Source: Desulfurococcaceae archaeon MEX13E-LK6-19 (GTDB taxonomy: Archaea > Thermoproteota > Thermoprotei_A > Sulfolobales > Desulfurococcaceae). From it: a stretch of 64,000 nt of DNA. Under the pieces are notes generated by a model. That model saw only the letters and a list, made by a program, of their open reading frames with translations, was not told where the DNA came from and ran no database searches. Made by a program: the position numbers and the translations under genes. Positions 52,508 to 63,983 of this stretch are shown one piece after another; position 1 is the stretch's first letter; the number at the start of each line of letters is the position of its first letter. The stretch is taken from the NCBI GenBank assembly GCA_029637525.1, contig CP072660.1, positions 558,001 through 622,000 of the forward strand, in the 5' to 3' direction.

Positions 52508-55500
52508 TTGTCCACGTCTAGACAGGAAGTTTTTCCTACACCAGATGATCGATGGGTTGTTATGGAAGCATACTTTAAGGAGAAGGGACTAGTACGCCAG
52601 CACTTAGACAGCTATAATGATTTCGTTGAGAGAGTAATATACGATATTATCGAGGAGTACAAGGAGATCCCTATACCAAGTATTGGCGCAAAGATTATCA
52701 TCGAGGGTATTCGCTTCGGCAAACCAATGATTAGAGAAGTCGACGGCTCCGTGAAGGAATTCCCTAGAGTAACCCCTATGGATTGCCGTTTGAGGAACTT
52801 GACTTACGCCGCACCTGTTTACTTGAGGTTCAAAGTAGAAGTTGAAGGAGAAACATATGGTCCTTATGAGATCCTCTTAATGGATCTCCCTATAATGTTA
52901 CGCTCATCTCTTGACCCACTTTCTCGTAAACCACGTGAATCTGAAGAAGACTATATCAAGAGGCTTATTGAGGCTGGTGAAGACCCCAAGGACCCCGGCG
53001 GATACTTCATAATCAATGGTAGTGAGAGAGTACTCGTTGCACAAGAGGATCTTGCAAGCAATAACGTGCTAGTTGACAAAGCTAGCGAAGGCTCTGCCGC
53101 TACACACATAGCTAAAGTAATTAGTGTAGCAAAGGGTAGGAGAAGCCAGCTTGTCATAGAGAGAAGGAAGGATGGAGTACTCTATGTAAACCTCCAAGGC
53201 ATCAGGATACCAGTAGTAATACTCATGAGAGCTCTTGGCCTAGAGAAAGACGAGGACATAGTATACGCGGTTAGCCTCGACCCTGAGATACAGAAAGAGA
53301 TGCTTCCAAGCCTCATGAAAGTAGTTGATATCAAGACTACTGAGGATGCTCTAGACTATATTGGTGCTAGAATAGCTATTGGACAACCGCGTCAAGCAAG
53401 AATTGAGAGAGCAAAACAGCTATTAGACGATCACTTGTTACCGCATATAACCGGTAGACCTGGTGAATCCAAGGAGCAGATCAGGAAGAAGAAAGCGTAC
53501 TTCATAGGGCAGATGGCTTGTAAACTCATAGAACTCGTCAAGGGATGGAGGAAACCAGACGACAAAGACCATTATAGAAACAAGAGGCTCAAACTAGCTG
53601 GTGAGCTACTAGCACAGCTTCTCAGGTATCACTTGACCAACTACTTTGTTCGTGAGCTAAAGAATGCTATCGAGAAGAACCTTAGCAGACACCGTAGAGC
53701 AGACATAAAGCATATACTCAAGCCAGGCATGCTTACAGACAGAATACTCCATGCAATGGCTACCGGTAACTGGCCTGGCGGAAAAACTGGTGTTAGCCAG
53801 CTTCTTGACAGAACAAACCTCATGAGCTCCTTGAGTCACTTGAGAAGAGTGATCTCACCATTATCCAGGAGCCAGCCTCACTTTGAGGCAAGAGAGCTTC
53901 ACCCAACACAATGGGGTAGGATTTGTCCATTCGAGTCGCCTGAAGGACAGAATATTGGTCTAGTCAAAAACCTAGCCCTTATGGCGAATGTTAGTGTCGG
54001 AGTCCCTGAAACCGAGATCGAGGACTTGCTCTACGAGGAACTAGGCGTGGTGCCTATAGACAAGGTTATTGAAATGGCTAAACAGGAAGGACCAGAGAAG
54101 TTCATGACATGGAGTAAAGTATACATAAATGGTAGATTAATAGGATACCATCCAGATGGCAGGGCTCTAGCCGAGGAGATCAGGAAGAGGCGTAGAAAAG
54201 GAGAAATAAGTAGCGAAGTAAACGTAGCCCATATCGTTACAAAACACACGAACGAGGTATTTGTAAACACTGACGCAGGCAGGATCAGGAGGCCACTGTT
54301 TGTTATCGAAAACGGTGAGCTCAAGCTAAAACCAGAGCACATAAAGAAGCTCGAGAGCGGTAAATGGAGTTTCTCGGATCTCGTTGAGAATGGTATAGTT
54401 GAATATCTTGACGCTGATGAAGAGGAGAACGCTTTCATAGCGATAGACCCGCATGAAATAACACCCGAGCACACCCACATGGAGATCTGGACACCAGCTA
54501 TACTTGGCATAACAGCATCGATAATACCCTATCCAGAGCACAACCAGAGTCCACGTAACACCTATGAGGCAGCAATGGCTAAGCAGGCTCTAGGCCTCTA
54601 TGCGGCTAACTATCAGAGGAGAATGGATACACGTGGCCACTTCCTACACTATCCACAGAAACCACTGGTACAGACAAGAGTAATGGATATAACAGGATTC
54701 AATGCCAGACCCGCCGGCCAGAACATGGTTGTAGCAGTAATGAGCTTCACTGGATACAACATAGAGGACGCATTGATTATGAACAAGAGTTCTGTAGACC
54801 GTGGACTCGGTAGAAGCACGTTCTTCAGACTATACAGTACAGTGGAGTACAAGTATCCTGGTGGTCAAGAAGACGTTATAGAGATACCACAAAGCCATGT
54901 TAGAGGGTACCGTGGACCCAAGGCTTACGAGAAGCTAGAAGAAGACGGTATTGTTGTCCCAGAAACACAAGTCAAAGGCGGCGATGTACTCATCGGCAAG
55001 ACCAGTCCACCGAGATTCCTCAGCGTCCAGGAATATGGCGTTGGTACTAGCCTAGTTAGGCAGGACACAAGCGTTGTCACAAGGTATGGTGAGAAAGGTG
55101 TTGTAGACACAGTTTTGATAACAACTGATTCCGAAGGAAACAAGCTTGTCAAGGTACGTGTACGTGACTTGCGTATACCAGAGCTTGGAGACAAGTTTGC
55201 TTCTCGCCATGGACAGAAGGGTGTTATAGGCTTACTTGTACCACAAGAAGACATGCCGTTCACTGAGGAAGGTATTGTACCCGACTTGATAATTAACCCA
55301 CACGCATTCCCAAGCCGTATGACAGTAGGACAATTGATCGAGAGTATGGCCGGTAAACTCGCTGCCCTCGAGGGAAGATTCATTGACGCGACACCATTCT
55401 ACAAAGAACCAATAGAAGGCATCAGGATAGGATTAAAGAAGCTAGGCTATCCTGCAACCGGAGAAGAAGTAATGTATGATGGTAGAACCGGAGAAATCAT

Positions 55501-55933
55501 ACAGAGACCAATATTCATCGGTATAGTATACTACCAGAAACTACACCACATGGTAGCAGACAAAATCCACGCCCGTGCCAGAGGTCCAGTACAGATACTC
55601 ACGAGACAGCCTGTTGAAGGACGTGCGAGAATGGGCGGTCTTAGATGGGGTGAGATGGAGCGTGACTGTCTAGTAGGCCATGGAGCAAGCTTGCTGCTGA
55701 AAGAACAGCTCCTCGATAAGAGCGACAAAACAGTGATCTATGTATGTGAGCTATGTGGCCACATAGGATACTATGATAGGAACAAAGGAAGACTAGTATG
55801 TCCACTCCATGGAGAGAAAGGAAAGCTCTACCCCGTTGAGGTGAGTTATGCATTCAAGCTCCTGCTTCAAGAACTCATGAGTCTCTGTATCATGCCTCGT
55901 CTCAAACTAGAAGATATCGTTAGAAAGAAGTAG
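52508..55933 (+). CDS. rpo2: RNA polymerase subunit Rpo2 (RpoB), undivided
   Basis: Second-largest polymerase subunit, 1141 residues, one uninterrupted gene as in most Crenarchaeota. Recognisable segments: 'GGYFIINGSERVLVAQEDLASN', 'SPFESPEGQNIGL'-type fork region, 'FTGYNIEDALIMNKSSVDRGLGRSTFFR' (hybrid binding), 'SRHGQKGVIGL' and a C-terminal zinc motif 'CELCGHIGYY...CPLHG'. The TTG at 52508 is chosen because GGGGGTG precedes it; the frame extends eight codons upstream. Confidence 0.98.
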   Translation: MSTSRQEVFPTPDDRWVVMEAYFKEKGLVRQHLDSYNDFVERVIYDIIEEYKEIPIPSIGAKIIIEGIRFGKPMIREVDGSVKEFPRVTPMDCRLRNLTYAAPVYLRFKVEVEGETYGPYEILLMDLPIMLRSSLDPLSRKPRESEEDYIKRLIEAGEDPKDPGGYFIINGSERVLVAQEDLASNNVLVDKASEGSAATHIAKVISVAKGRRSQLVIERRKDGVLYVNLQGIRIPVVILMRALGLEKDEDIVYAVSLDPEIQKEMLPSLMKVVDIKTTEDALDYIGARIAIGQPRQARIERAKQLLDDHLLPHITGRPGESKEQIRKKKAYFIGQMACKLIELVKGWRKPDDKDHYRNKRLKLAGELLAQLLRYHLTNYFVRELKNAIEKNLSRHRRADIKHILKPGMLTDRILHAMATGNWPGGKTGVSQLLDRTNLMSSLSHLRRVISPLSRSQPHFEARELHPTQWGRICPFESPEGQNIGLVKNLALMANVSVGVPETEIEDLLYEELGVVPIDKVIEMAKQEGPEKFMTWSKVYINGRLIGYHPDGRALAEEIRKRRRKGEISSEVNVAHIVTKHTNEVFVNTDAGRIRRPLFVIENGELKLKPEHIKKLESGKWSFSDLVENGIVEYLDADEEENAFIAIDPHEITPEHTHMEIWTPAILGITASIIPYPEHNQSPRNTYEAAMAKQALGLYAANYQRRMDTRGHFLHYPQKPLVQTRVMDITGFNARPAGQNMVVAVMSFTGYNIEDALIMNKSSVDRGLGRSTFFRLYSTVEYKYPGGQEDVIEIPQSHVRGYRGPKAYEKLEEDGIVVPETQVKGGDVLIGKTSPPRFLSVQEYGVGTSLVRQDTSVVTRYGEKGVVDTVLITTDSEGNKLVKVRVRDLRIPELGDKFASRHGQKGVIGLLVPQEDMPFTEEGIVPDLIINPHAFPSRMTVGQLIESMAGKLAALEGRFIDATPFYKEPIEGIRIGLKKLGYPATGEEVMYDGRTGEIIQRPIFIGIVYYQKLHHMVADKIHARARGPVQILTRQPVEGRARMGGLRWGEMERDCLVGHGASLLLKEQLLDKSDKTVIYVCELCGHIGYYDRNKGRLVCPLHGEKGKLYPVEVSYAFKLLLQELMSLCIMPRLKLEDIVRKK

Positions 55934-55945
55934 AGGTGTGTGCTT

Positions 55946-58594
55946 ATGGCAGTCAAGAGGATTAGCTCGATTAAATTCGGTATTCTCAGCCCAGAGGAGA
56001 TTAGGAAGATTAGTGTTACACAAATAATTACTTCCGAAGTCTACGATAACGACGGTGCCCCTATCGATGGAGGCATAATGGATCGTAGACTAGGTGCTAT
56101 CGAGCCACGTGAAGTATGTCCGGTATGTGGTAATACAAGAGATAATTGTCCAGGGCATTTCGGCCATATCGAGCTCGCTAGACCCGTAATCCATGTCTCT
56201 TTTGTAAAACATATACACATGTACCTTAAAGCCACATGCCGCCGTTGTGGACGAATTCTCCTCGATGAAAAAGAAGTCCAGTTATACCTTGACCTCATGG
56301 CACGTCTCGACAAGCTTGGAGCAAGTCATTTGAAGAAGAGGCTCATCGAGTTCATCCGTAGGAGAGCAGCTAAACAAACAACATGTCCTCATTGTGGAGT
56401 AAAACAATACAAGATCAGGCTTGAGAAACCATACATATTCTATGAAGAACGTGAAGAAGGTGTTGTCAGGCTCACACCTATTGACATAAGGAGCAGGCTT
56501 GAGAAAATACCTAATGATGACGTGAGGCTTCTCGGAGGAGACCCGCTGGAAGCCAGACCAGAATGGATGGTGTTAACAGTACTACCAGTACCACCGAAGG
56601 CAGTTAGGCCATCAATTCTCTTGGAGACAGGTATTAGGAGCGAAGACGATCTCACGCACAAGCTCGTCGATATAGTTCGTATAAACAATAGGCTCAGAGA
56701 ACACCTTGAAAGCGGTGCCCCGAACGCCATAATCGAGGAGGAATGGGACCTACTACAATACCATGTAGCAACATACTTCGACAACGAGGTACCAGGTATA
56801 AGCCCTGCCCGCCATAGAAGCGGTAAGATCCTTAAGGGTATTGCACAAAGACTCAAGGGTAAAGAGGGTAGATTCAGAGGGCACTTGAGTGGTAAGAGAG
56901 TAGACTTTTCAGCACGTACAGTAATATCACCCGACCCCAACTTGAGTATTGATGAAGTCGGTGTACCTATTGATGTAGCTAAAGTACTTACTGTACCCGA
57001 GAGAGTCACTCCATGGAATATTGATGAGCTTAGAAGACTTGTCCTCAATGGACCTGAGAAGTGGCCTGGAGCAAACTATATCATAAGACCTGATGGCAGG
57101 AGAATAGACCTCAGATTCGTTGACAGGAAAGCTATAGCTGAATCACTTGCGCCAGGATTTATTGTCGAGAGACACCTCAAGGACGGTGATGTGGTTCTCT
57201 TCAACAGACAGCCATCGCTACACCGTATATCAGTTATGGCTCATATAGTTCGTGTACTACCATACAAGACCTTCAGGCTTAACCTACTAGTCTGCCCACC
57301 ATACAATGCTGACTTCGATGGAGACGAGATGAACCTCCATGTACCACAGAGTGAGGAGGCACGTGCAGAAGCGAGAATACTAATGCTCGTTGAGAAACAC
57401 ATCCTCAGCCCAAGATATGGTGGACCAATCATAGGCGGTCTCCAAGACTATATCAGTGGAGCATTCCTCCTCACAGCCAAGAGCACTTTGTTAACGAAAG
57501 AAGACGTGATAGACCTCCTCGGAGTAGCTGGCTACAAGGGTGAGTTCCCCGAGCCAGCAATCCTCAAGCCAGGCCCCTACTGGACAGGTAAACAGCTCAT
57601 AAGCTTGTTCCTGCCCAAAGACCTTAACTATAAGAGGAATGCTACTATAGGCAAAGCCGCGGCCCTCAAGTGTATTGATGAAGACTGTCCACATGATAGC
57701 ATAGTGATCATAAAGAAAGGTATCATGCTGGAGGGAGTACTCGACAAGGCTAGTATAGGGCGTGAAGAACCAGAGAGCCTCCTGCACTGGCTTGTCAAAG
57801 AGTATGGAGAAGATGTTGCTAGAGAATTCATGGACAATGTCTACAAGATGTTTATAAGATATGTTGAGAAACATGGATTGACGCTTGCCTATGACCACGT
57901 TGTACTGCATCCAGAGGCTATGAAGAAAGTCAAGGAGATTATCGAGGAGAAGAGGAAGAAGGTGTTCGAGCTTATCGAGAAGTATAGACGTGGAGAACTA
58001 GAGCCTAGGCCAGGTAGGACTCTTGAGGAGACACTTGAAGAAGAGATAATTGACTTGTTGTCCAAGAAGCTTCTAGACGATGTAGCAGAAGCTATTACCC
58101 CGTACTTTGACCTAAAGAACCCGGTTATCGTGATGGCTAGAACTGGTGCACGTGGAAACCCAGTCAACTTAACACAGATGGCTGCACTACTCGGACAGCA
58201 GACAGTTAGAGGTAAGAGAATCGTTAGAGGCTACATGAATAGAACGCTACCACACTTCAAGCCAGGTGACCTTGGCCCAGAAGCACGTGGTTTCGTGAAA
58301 CACGGTTTCGCTGAAGGACTTAGCCCCGTAGAGATATTCTTCCACGCTGCTGCCGGTAGAGAGGGTCTAGTAGACACTGCTGTACGTACAAGCCAGAGTG
58401 GTTACATGCAGAGAAGGCTTATGAACGCATTACAGGACCTTAGAGTAGAATATGACGGTACTGTTAGGCTACCGTCTGGAGAAATAGTACAGTTTAAGTA
58501 TGGCGACGACGGTGTTGATCCAATGTGGAGTGACCATGGTAAAGCAGTTAAAGTTGAGAGAGTAATCGAAAGGGTTATCGGGTGGAGGATATGA
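55946..58594 (+). CDS. rpo1N: RNA polymerase subunit Rpo1N (RpoA1)
   Basis: N-terminal part of the largest subunit, 882 residues. Clamp zinc motifs '[20 protein letters not shown]' and 'CRRCG...CPHCG', '[21 protein letters not shown]', catalytic '[12 protein letters not shown]' with the three metal-binding Asp (456, 458, 460) and a C-terminal bridge-helix region ('[23 protein letters not shown]'). ATG at 55946 after a GAGGTGTG; overlaps rpo1C by four bases. No intein in the active-site segment. Confidence 0.98.
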   Translation: MAVKRISSIKFGILSPEEIRKISVTQIITSEVYDNDGAPIDGGIMDRRLGAIEPREVCPVCGNTRDNCPGHFGHIELARPVIHVSFVKHIHMYLKATCRRCGRILLDEKEVQLYLDLMARLDKLGASHLKKRLIEFIRRRAAKQTTCPHCGVKQYKIRLEKPYIFYEEREEGVVRLTPIDIRSRLEKIPNDDVRLLGGDPLEARPEWMVLTVLPVPPKAVRPSILLETGIRSEDDLTHKLVDIVRINNRLREHLESGAPNAIIEEEWDLLQYHVATYFDNEVPGISPARHRSGKILKGIAQRLKGKEGRFRGHLSGKRVDFSARTVISPDPNLSIDEVGVPIDVAKVLTVPERVTPWNIDELRRLVLNGPEKWPGANYIIRPDGRRIDLRFVDRKAIAESLAPGFIVERHLKDGDVVLFNRQPSLHRISVMAHIVRVLPYKTFRLNLLVCPPYNADFDGDEMNLHVPQSEEARAEARILMLVEKHILSPRYGGPIIGGLQDYISGAFLLTAKSTLLTKEDVIDLLGVAGYKGEFPEPAILKPGPYWTGKQLISLFLPKDLNYKRNATIGKAAALKCIDEDCPHDSIVIIKKGIMLEGVLDKASIGREEPESLLHWLVKEYGEDVAREFMDNVYKMFIRYVEKHGLTLAYDHVVLHPEAMKKVKEIIEEKRKKVFELIEKYRRGELEPRPGRTLEETLEEEIIDLLSKKLLDDVAEAITPYFDLKNPVIVMARTGARGNPVNLTQMAALLGQQTVRGKRIVRGYMNRTLPHFKPGDLGPEARGFVKHGFAEGLSPVEIFFHAAAGREGLVDTAVRTSQSGYMQRRLMNALQDLRVEYDGTVRLPSGEIVQFKYGDDGVDPMWSDHGKAVKVERVIERVIGWRI

Positions 58595-59838
58595 GTGAGC
58601 GGAAGTACATAGAGAAAGAAGAAGATCTAAAGAAGTATCTTGAAGAACATTTACGTGATCAAGTAAGCGTATCAGTGTACGAAGAAGCAGTCAAAGTCAT
58701 TACTGAAACGTGGAGAAAATACGGGCTCACATGGGATGAGCTTGAGAGAATAGTCAAGGAGATCATTAGTAGGTACAAGGCATCACTTGTTGATCCAGGC
58801 GAGCCTGTTGGTACTGTTGCTGCACAAAGTATAGGAGAACCCTCAACTCAGATGACCCTACGTACATTCCACTATGCTGGTGTAAGAGAATTCAACGTCA
58901 CTCTAGGTTTACCACGTCTGATAGAGATAGTTGACGCAAGGAAGAAACCATCCACAGCAATAATGGAGATCTATCTTGATGAAGAACATAGGTATAGTGA
59001 AGAAAAGGCGCGTGAAGTACAGAGGAGAATTGAGACCACAACCATAGAGAATGTTGCCAAGGAGGTTGACGTAGACCCCATTGCTGGCGTGTCAATAGTT
59101 CTCGACAGGAGCATGATGGAAGACAAGGGTGTAACTCTAGAGGATGTAAAGAAGACTCTTGAGAAACTAAAGCTTGGTGACATAAGTGTTGATGAAGAAA
59201 ACAACGTCATTACTATTGAGTGGAAGACTCCGCCAGACTATACTAAGCTGGAGCGTATTAGAACAAAGATTCTGCAGGCCAGGATCAAGGGCATCAAGGG
59301 TATTAATAAAGTGATTATACAGAAGAGGAGAACTATTGCCCCCGATGGCAAGGAAGTCGAGGAGTATGTCTTGATCGCTGAGGGTAGTGCTCTAGCAGAA
59401 GTACTGAGGACACCTGGTGTAGACCACAGGAGAGTCTACACCAATAACATCAAGGAGGTCGAGGAAGTACTGGGTATTGAGGCAGCTAGAACAGCTATTA
59501 TAAAAGAGATCAAGGATGTACTAGAGGATCAGGGTCTCGATGTAGATGTAAGACACGTAATGCTTATAGCCGACATAATGACGTGGAGTGGTAGAGTAAG
59601 ACAAGTAGGTAGACACGGTGTAGCTGGAGAGAAACCCAGTGTGCTTGCGCGCGCAGCATTCGAAATGACTGTGCAGAAGCTCGTCGAGGCGGCTATGTCG
59701 GGTGATGTGGATCCGTTGGTGGGTGTGACAGAAAACGTAATAATAGGGCAACCAGTACCCGTTGGTACTGGTATGGTTGAACTGTACATGAAGCCAAGCA
59801 AGTCTGGTGAGGAACAAGAGGAAGAGGAGGAAGAGTAG
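58591..59838 (+). CDS. rpo1C: RNA polymerase subunit Rpo1C (RpoA2)
   Basis: C-terminal part of the largest subunit, 415 residues. '[27 protein letters not shown]' is the trigger-loop region; '[54 protein letters not shown]' is the C-terminal cleft. Ends in an acidic Glu-rich tail. The ATG at 58591 overlaps the rpo1N stop; GGAGG precedes it. Confidence 0.98.
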   Translation: MSERKYIEKEEDLKKYLEEHLRDQVSVSVYEEAVKVITETWRKYGLTWDELERIVKEIISRYKASLVDPGEPVGTVAAQSIGEPSTQMTLRTFHYAGVREFNVTLGLPRLIEIVDARKKPSTAIMEIYLDEEHRYSEEKAREVQRRIETTTIENVAKEVDVDPIAGVSIVLDRSMMEDKGVTLEDVKKTLEKLKLGDISVDEENNVITIEWKTPPDYTKLERIRTKILQARIKGIKGINKVIIQKRRTIAPDGKEVEEYVLIAEGSALAEVLRTPGVDHRRVYTNNIKEVEEVLGIEAARTAIIKEIKDVLEDQGLDVDVRHVMLIADIMTWSGRVRQVGRHGVAGEKPSVLARAAFEMTVQKLVEAAMSGDVDPLVGVTENVIIGQPVPVGTGMVELYMKPSKSGEEQEEEEEE

Positions 59839-59850
59839 GAGGTGTAGTGT

Positions 59851-60183
59851 ATGAGTTTAAGTGTATCTGATTATGCAAGAGAACTCCAAATGGCTCTCAA
59901 AACAGGTACTGTTGTTTTAGGTAGTAAAAGGACAATAAAGTTGGCTAAACTGGGTAAGGCAAAGCTAATAATAGTTGCTATGAATGCACCGCCAGAGATA
60001 AAGAAGGATCTAGCATATTATGCTCGTCTATCAAATATCCCTATAGCAGAATTCCCTGGGACAAACATGGAGTTGGGCGCTATCTGTGGTAAACCATTTA
60101 GTGTAGCTGCTCTAGCTATAGTTGATCCTGGTCAATCGAGTATAGTTGAGCTAGTTAAAGAGAAGGGTAAAGAGGTGAAGTAA
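59851..60183 (+). CDS. rpl30e: Ribosomal protein L30e
   Basis: Large-subunit kink-turn-binding protein of 110 residues: '[73 protein letters not shown]'. In the conserved rpo operon position between rpo1C and nusA. Confidence 0.97.
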   Translation: MSLSVSDYARELQMALKTGTVVLGSKRTIKLAKLGKAKLIIVAMNAPPEIKKDLAYYARLSNIPIAEFPGTNMELGAICGKPFSVAALAIVDPGQSSIVELVKEKGKEVK

Positions 60184-60187
60184 TGTT

Positions 60188-60625
60188 TTGTCGAATAAAC
60201 AAGTGAAACTAACTCCTGAAGAACTAAGATACATGGCTTTACTCCATGAGCTAACGGGTGTTCATGTAAGGGACTGTATTATTGACGATGAGTTTAATAG
60301 AATAATTTTTGTTGTAAACCCTGATGAAATAGGTCAAGCTATTGGTCCACGTGGTATCAATGTGCAGAGACTAAGGAAAATCCTTGGTAAGAACATAGAG
60401 ATTGTTGGTTACAGCGATAAACTAGAAGACATGGCTCGTCTAGCACTTGTTCCGGCGCGTGTACGTGATGTACGTGTTGTCGAGAGAGCCGGGAAGAAAA
60501 CTGTATATGTTAGCGTAGAGCCGACTGACAAGGGTATAGCCATTGGGAAGAACGGAAAGAATGTTGCGAGAGCAAAAATACTCTTATCAAGGTATTTTGG
60601 CGTAGACAACGTGGTTATAGCCTAG
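60188..60625 (+). CDS. nusA: NusA-like transcription factor (archaeal NusA)
   Basis: A 145-residue protein of two KH domains: 'VRDCIIDDEFNRIIFVVNPDEIGQAIGPRGINVQRLRKILGKNIEIVGY' and 'KGIAIGKNGKNVARAKILLSRYFGVDNVVI' with GxxG loops. Binds nascent RNA. TTG start. Conserved in the rpo-S12 operon of archaea. A relative is at 5.4 kb. Confidence 0.95.
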   Translation: MSNKQVKLTPEELRYMALLHELTGVHVRDCIIDDEFNRIIFVVNPDEIGQAIGPRGINVQRLRKILGKNIEIVGYSDKLEDMARLALVPARVRDVRVVERAGKKTVYVSVEPTDKGIAIGKNGKNVARAKILLSRYFGVDNVVIA

Positions 60626-60699
60626 AACAAAATAATCAATAAGGTTAAGAACCCCTAGTACACGCTATATACAGGTAGGCTTAGGGGGATGGAGTAGCT

Positions 60700-61143
60700 A
60701 TGGCAGGTAAGAAAGCTCCAAGCGGGTTGTTTGCAGCTAGGAAACTGAGGAAAAAGAGACTCAAGTTCAGGTGGAGCCAGAGAGAATTCAAGGTCAGAAT
60801 GCTTGGATTGAAGAGGAAAGTAGACCCACTTGAAGGAGCACCTATGGCAAGAGGGATTGTACTAGAGAAAGTCGCTGTAGAAGCCCGTCAGCCAAACTCA
60901 GCTGTACGTAAGTGTGTACGTGTACAGCTAGCAAAGAACGGTAAGGTAGTAACAGCATTCGTGCCATGGGACGGTGGTATAAACTACATTGACGAGCACG
61001 ACGAGGTCATCATTGAGGGTATCGGAGGACCAAGAGGAAGGTCGATGGGCGATATTCCTGGTGTAAGATACAAGGTGATAATGGTTAACGGCGTGTCATT
61101 GAGAGCTTTATGGCTTGGTAAGAAACAGAAACCCGTTAGATAA
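60700..61143 (+). CDS. rps12: Ribosomal protein S12 (uS12)
   Basis: Decoding-centre protein of 147 residues: '[63 protein letters not shown]'-type core with the PNSAxRK motif. ATG with GGGGGATGGAG upstream. A TATA-like CTATATAC is at about 60665-60672, so an extra promoter is possible. Confidence 0.98.
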   Translation: MAGKKAPSGLFAARKLRKKRLKFRWSQREFKVRMLGLKRKVDPLEGAPMARGIVLEKVAVEARQPNSAVRKCVRVQLAKNGKVVTAFVPWDGGINYIDEHDEVIIEGIGGPRGRSMGDIPGVRYKVIMVNGVSLRALWLGKKQKPVR

Positions 61144-61187
61144 AGACTGTTTTAAATAAGCAGGTTTCCTCTCCATAAAAAGTTTAT

Positions 61188-61706
61188 TCATTCAGAATCT
61201 TCTTCGTCTTCGATATTATCCGGTAGGTCTGGAAATAGCTCATTACTATATCTTTCTTGTTCGTCGACAAGCTCTCTTTTCACATAAATGGGTTTATCCG
61301 ATAATAGTGCTAGTAGTATCGCATGGCTTGGAACCATTTTCCTCTTGATCAACGCGCCGTCTGCACCAAATTCTGCTATAGCCGAGTAAGTGTATGTTAA
61401 TGGGTTTATCGAGTCTATTACTACTCTCTTTAAGTGTTTCCTAACTGCTTCAATGGATTCGGGGCTAGACAAGAGTATATCGTATATAGTCTCACGATCA
61501 TCTTCGACTTTGTAGCCTTTTATTTTCCTTATAGCGACAACAATGTCCTGAGGTACGGAGAATAGATTGAAGTCACGCCCGTCTTCTAGTCTACACACGA
61601 TAACTGGTATGTAGTGTATCGGGTTCTCGCCAACAATTGATATAAATGCATCTATTTCAACGACTTTCACGAGATCCTTTTCTTCGCCTTGGTTTTTAGT
61701 AGTCAA
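61188..61706 (-). CDS. DUF151 bifunctional-nuclease family protein
   Basis: A 172-residue protein: 'EIDAFISIVGENPIHYIPVIVCRLEDGRDFNLFSVPQDIVVAIRKIKGYKVEDDRETIYDILLSSPESIEAVRKHLKRVVIDSINPLTYTYSAIAEF' matches DUF151 (bfn). Ends in an acidic tail. Inserted in reverse orientation between rps12 and rps7, which are normally contiguous. Activity in archaea untested. Confidence 0.82.
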   Translation of the reverse strand: MTTKNQGEEKDLVKVVEIDAFISIVGENPIHYIPVIVCRLEDGRDFNLFSVPQDIVVAIRKIKGYKVEDDRETIYDILLSSPESIEAVRKHLKRVVIDSINPLTYTYSAIAEFGADGALIKRKMVPSHAILLALLSDKPIYVKRELVDEQERYSNELFPDLPDNIEDEEDSE

Positions 61707-61864
61707 TAATCTTCGTCCCCTAGCCTTAAATTCTATGCTATACCATGTTTCTAAACCATCTTATATAGATTATAGCTAATGGCCAATAATTACGGAAGTA
61801 AGGTTTTTAGGAGTGTTAATTTGTTGGTATTGCTAGTACACGAGTGGTAGGAAAGGTGTCTATA

Positions 61865-62458
61865 GTGGCTCAGGAGAGTGTTGTGATTAGGGTTAAGGAG
61901 ATAAAATTGTTCAATAAATGGAGTTACGATGGTCTTATTGTGCGTGACCCTAGTTTGAAGAGATACATATCGTTGAAACCAGTATTCCTACCACACACTG
62001 GCGGCAGACATGAGCATAGAAGGTTTGGTAAAGCAGAAGTACCTATTGTCGAGAGGCTTATTAACAAGCTTATGAGACCAGGCCGTAACATGGGTAAGAA
62101 GCATTTAGCGTACAATATTGTGAAGAAAGCATTCGATCTTATTTACTTGAAGACTGGTGAGAACCCGATACAAGTACTCATACGTGCGATTGAGAATGCT
62201 GCTCCTAGAGAAGAGACAACTAGGATCATGTACGGCGGTATAGTGTATCACGTTGCAGTAGATGTTTCTCCACAGAGAAGAGTTGATCTAGCGCTCAAGC
62301 ACTTGACAGAAGGCGCTAGAGCAGCTGCCTTCAATAACCCGAAGCCTATTGAGGAAGCTCTTGCAGAAGAGATTATTGCTGCAGCGAACAACGACCCGAA
62401 GAGCTATGCTATCCAGAGGAAGGAAGAGATCGAGAGGATAGCCCTAAGCAGCAGGTAG
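61865..62458 (+). CDS. rps7: Ribosomal protein S7 (uS7)
   Basis: Small-subunit assembly protein of 197 residues: '[97 protein letters not shown]' core. The GTG at 61865 is preferred, with AGGAAAGGTG upstream; further in-frame GTGs at 61844 and 61856 are possible. Confidence 0.97.
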   Translation: MAQESVVIRVKEIKLFNKWSYDGLIVRDPSLKRYISLKPVFLPHTGGRHEHRRFGKAEVPIVERLINKLMRPGRNMGKKHLAYNIVKKAFDLIYLKTGENPIQVLIRAIENAAPREETTRIMYGGIVYHVAVDVSPQRRVDLALKHLTEGARAAAFNNPKPIEEALAEEIIAAANNDPKSYAIQRKEEIERIALSSR

Positions 62459-62565
62459 CATACACCTACAATACCATATTTGGTTTCTTCAAACAAGATC
62501 ATTTCTGTATATCCTGTATACACTACATGAAACCCATGTATTGATCAAGGGTATATCGTAGATAA

Positions 62566-62611
62566 CTTTTATAAGCACTTTCCACCTTTAACTATATGCG
62601 AACTTTAAAGT
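62566..62611 (+). promoter_or_regulatory. Two TATA-type promoters for EF-1alpha
   Basis: CTTTTATAAG (62566-62575) and CTTTAAAG (62604-62611, with a purine-rich GCGAA before it). The second would start transcription at about 62630, making a nearly leaderless EF-1alpha mRNA; the first would give a leader of about 45 bases. Confidence 0.5.
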
Positions 62612-62640
62612 GTGAGAGTGATTAAGCTGGGTGCATGGGT

Positions 62641-63960
62641 ATGAGCAGCCAAAAACCACACCTAAACTTGGTAGTAATAGGGCACGTAGACCATGGTAAG
62701 AGTACTCTTGTAGGACACATCATGTATCGTCTAGGTCTAATCGACGAGAAGACAATCAAGACACTAGAAGAGGAGGCCAAGAAGAAGGGTAAAGAGAGCT
62801 TCAAGTTCGCATGGCTACTAGACAAGCTTAAGGAAGAGAGAGAACGTGGTGTAACAATTGCTCTAAGCTACCTAAAGTTCGAGACCAGGAAGTACTTCTT
62901 CACAATTATCGACGCTCCTGGTCACAGAGACTTCGTAAAGAACATGATTACTGGCGCCAGCCAGGCTGACGCAGCACTACTAGTAGTCAGTGCTCGTAAA
63001 GGTGAGTTCGAGGCCGGTATGAGCGCTGAGGGCCAGACCCGTGAGCACGCCATCCTAGCCAAGACAATGGGTATCAATCAGCTAATTGTTGCCGTAAACA
63101 AGATGGACGCCACTGACCCACCATGGAGCCAGAAGAGATACGAGCAGATCAAGGAGATTATGAGCAAGTTCCTCAAGAGCCTAGGTTATGATGTCAGCAA
63201 GATACCATTCATACCAGTATCAGCATGGACAGGTGACAACTTAATCGAGAGAAGCCCCAACATGCCATGGTACAATGGCCCAACACTAGTAGAAGCACTA
63301 GACATGCTAGAGCCTCCACCGAAGCCAATCGACAAACCACTTAGAATACCAATACAGGACGTCTACGCCATCAGCGGTGTAGGTACGGTACCTGTTGGTC
63401 GTGTAGAGACCGGTGTACTAAAGGTTGGTGACAGAGTAGTATTCATGCCACCAGGTGTTGTAGGCGAAGTACGTAGCATCGAGACCCACCACGTGAGAAT
63501 CGAGAAAGCCGAGCCCGGTGACAACATCGGATTCAACGTACGTGGTGTAAGCAAGAACGACATTAGGAGAGGAGACGTAGCAGGCCACGTAGACACACCA
63601 CCAACAGTAGCAGAAGAGTTCACAGCACGTGTATTCGTGATATGGCATCCAACAGCCATAGCTCCTGGCTACACACCAGTAGTACACATCCACACAGCAA
63701 GCGTTGCTTGTAGAATACTAGAAATACAGGCCAAACTAGACCCAAGAACAGGTAAGGTAGTTGAGAAGAACCCAGCTTTCATCAAGCAGGGTGACGCCGC
63801 TATAGTAAGGTTCAAGCCAATTAAGCCACTAGTTGTAGAGAAGTACAGCGAGTTCCCACCACTAGGCAGATTCGCTATGAGAGACATGGGTAAGACTGTT
63901 GGTATTGGTGTAGTAGTAGACGTCAAGCCAATGAAGATCGAGATAAGAGCTAAGAAGTAA
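62641..63960 (+). CDS. tef1a: Translation elongation factor EF-1alpha
   Basis: GTPase that brings aminoacyl-tRNA to the ribosome. 439 residues: G1 'GHVDHGKST', '[11 protein letters not shown]', G3 'DAPGHRD', G4 'NKMD', '[29 protein letters not shown]', then two beta barrels with '[21 protein letters not shown]' and '[12 protein letters not shown]' at the end. Start at ATG 62641 (MSSQKPH); an ATG two codons earlier at 62635 is also possible. Codon use is strongly biased, as in highly expressed genes. Confidence 0.98.
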   Translation: MSSQKPHLNLVVIGHVDHGKSTLVGHIMYRLGLIDEKTIKTLEEEAKKKGKESFKFAWLLDKLKEERERGVTIALSYLKFETRKYFFTIIDAPGHRDFVKNMITGASQADAALLVVSARKGEFEAGMSAEGQTREHAILAKTMGINQLIVAVNKMDATDPPWSQKRYEQIKEIMSKFLKSLGYDVSKIPFIPVSAWTGDNLIERSPNMPWYNGPTLVEALDMLEPPPKPIDKPLRIPIQDVYAISGVGTVPVGRVETGVLKVGDRVVFMPPGVVGEVRSIETHHVRIEKAEPGDNIGFNVRGVSKNDIRRGDVAGHVDTPPTVAEEFTARVFVIWHPTAIAPGYTPVVHIHTASVACRILEIQAKLDPRTGKVVEKNPAFIKQGDAAIVRFKPIKPLVVEKYSEFPPLGRFAMRDMGKTVGIGVVVDVKPMKIEIRAKK

Positions 63961-63967
63961 AAACAAT

Positions 63968-63983
63968 CATGTTTTTAAACATG
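63968..63983 (+). terminator. Weak hairpin after EF-1alpha
   Basis: CATGTTTTTAAACATG can fold with a seven-base stem and T-rich stretches on both sides, eight bases after the stop codon. Possible terminator or merely a palindrome. Confidence 0.3.
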
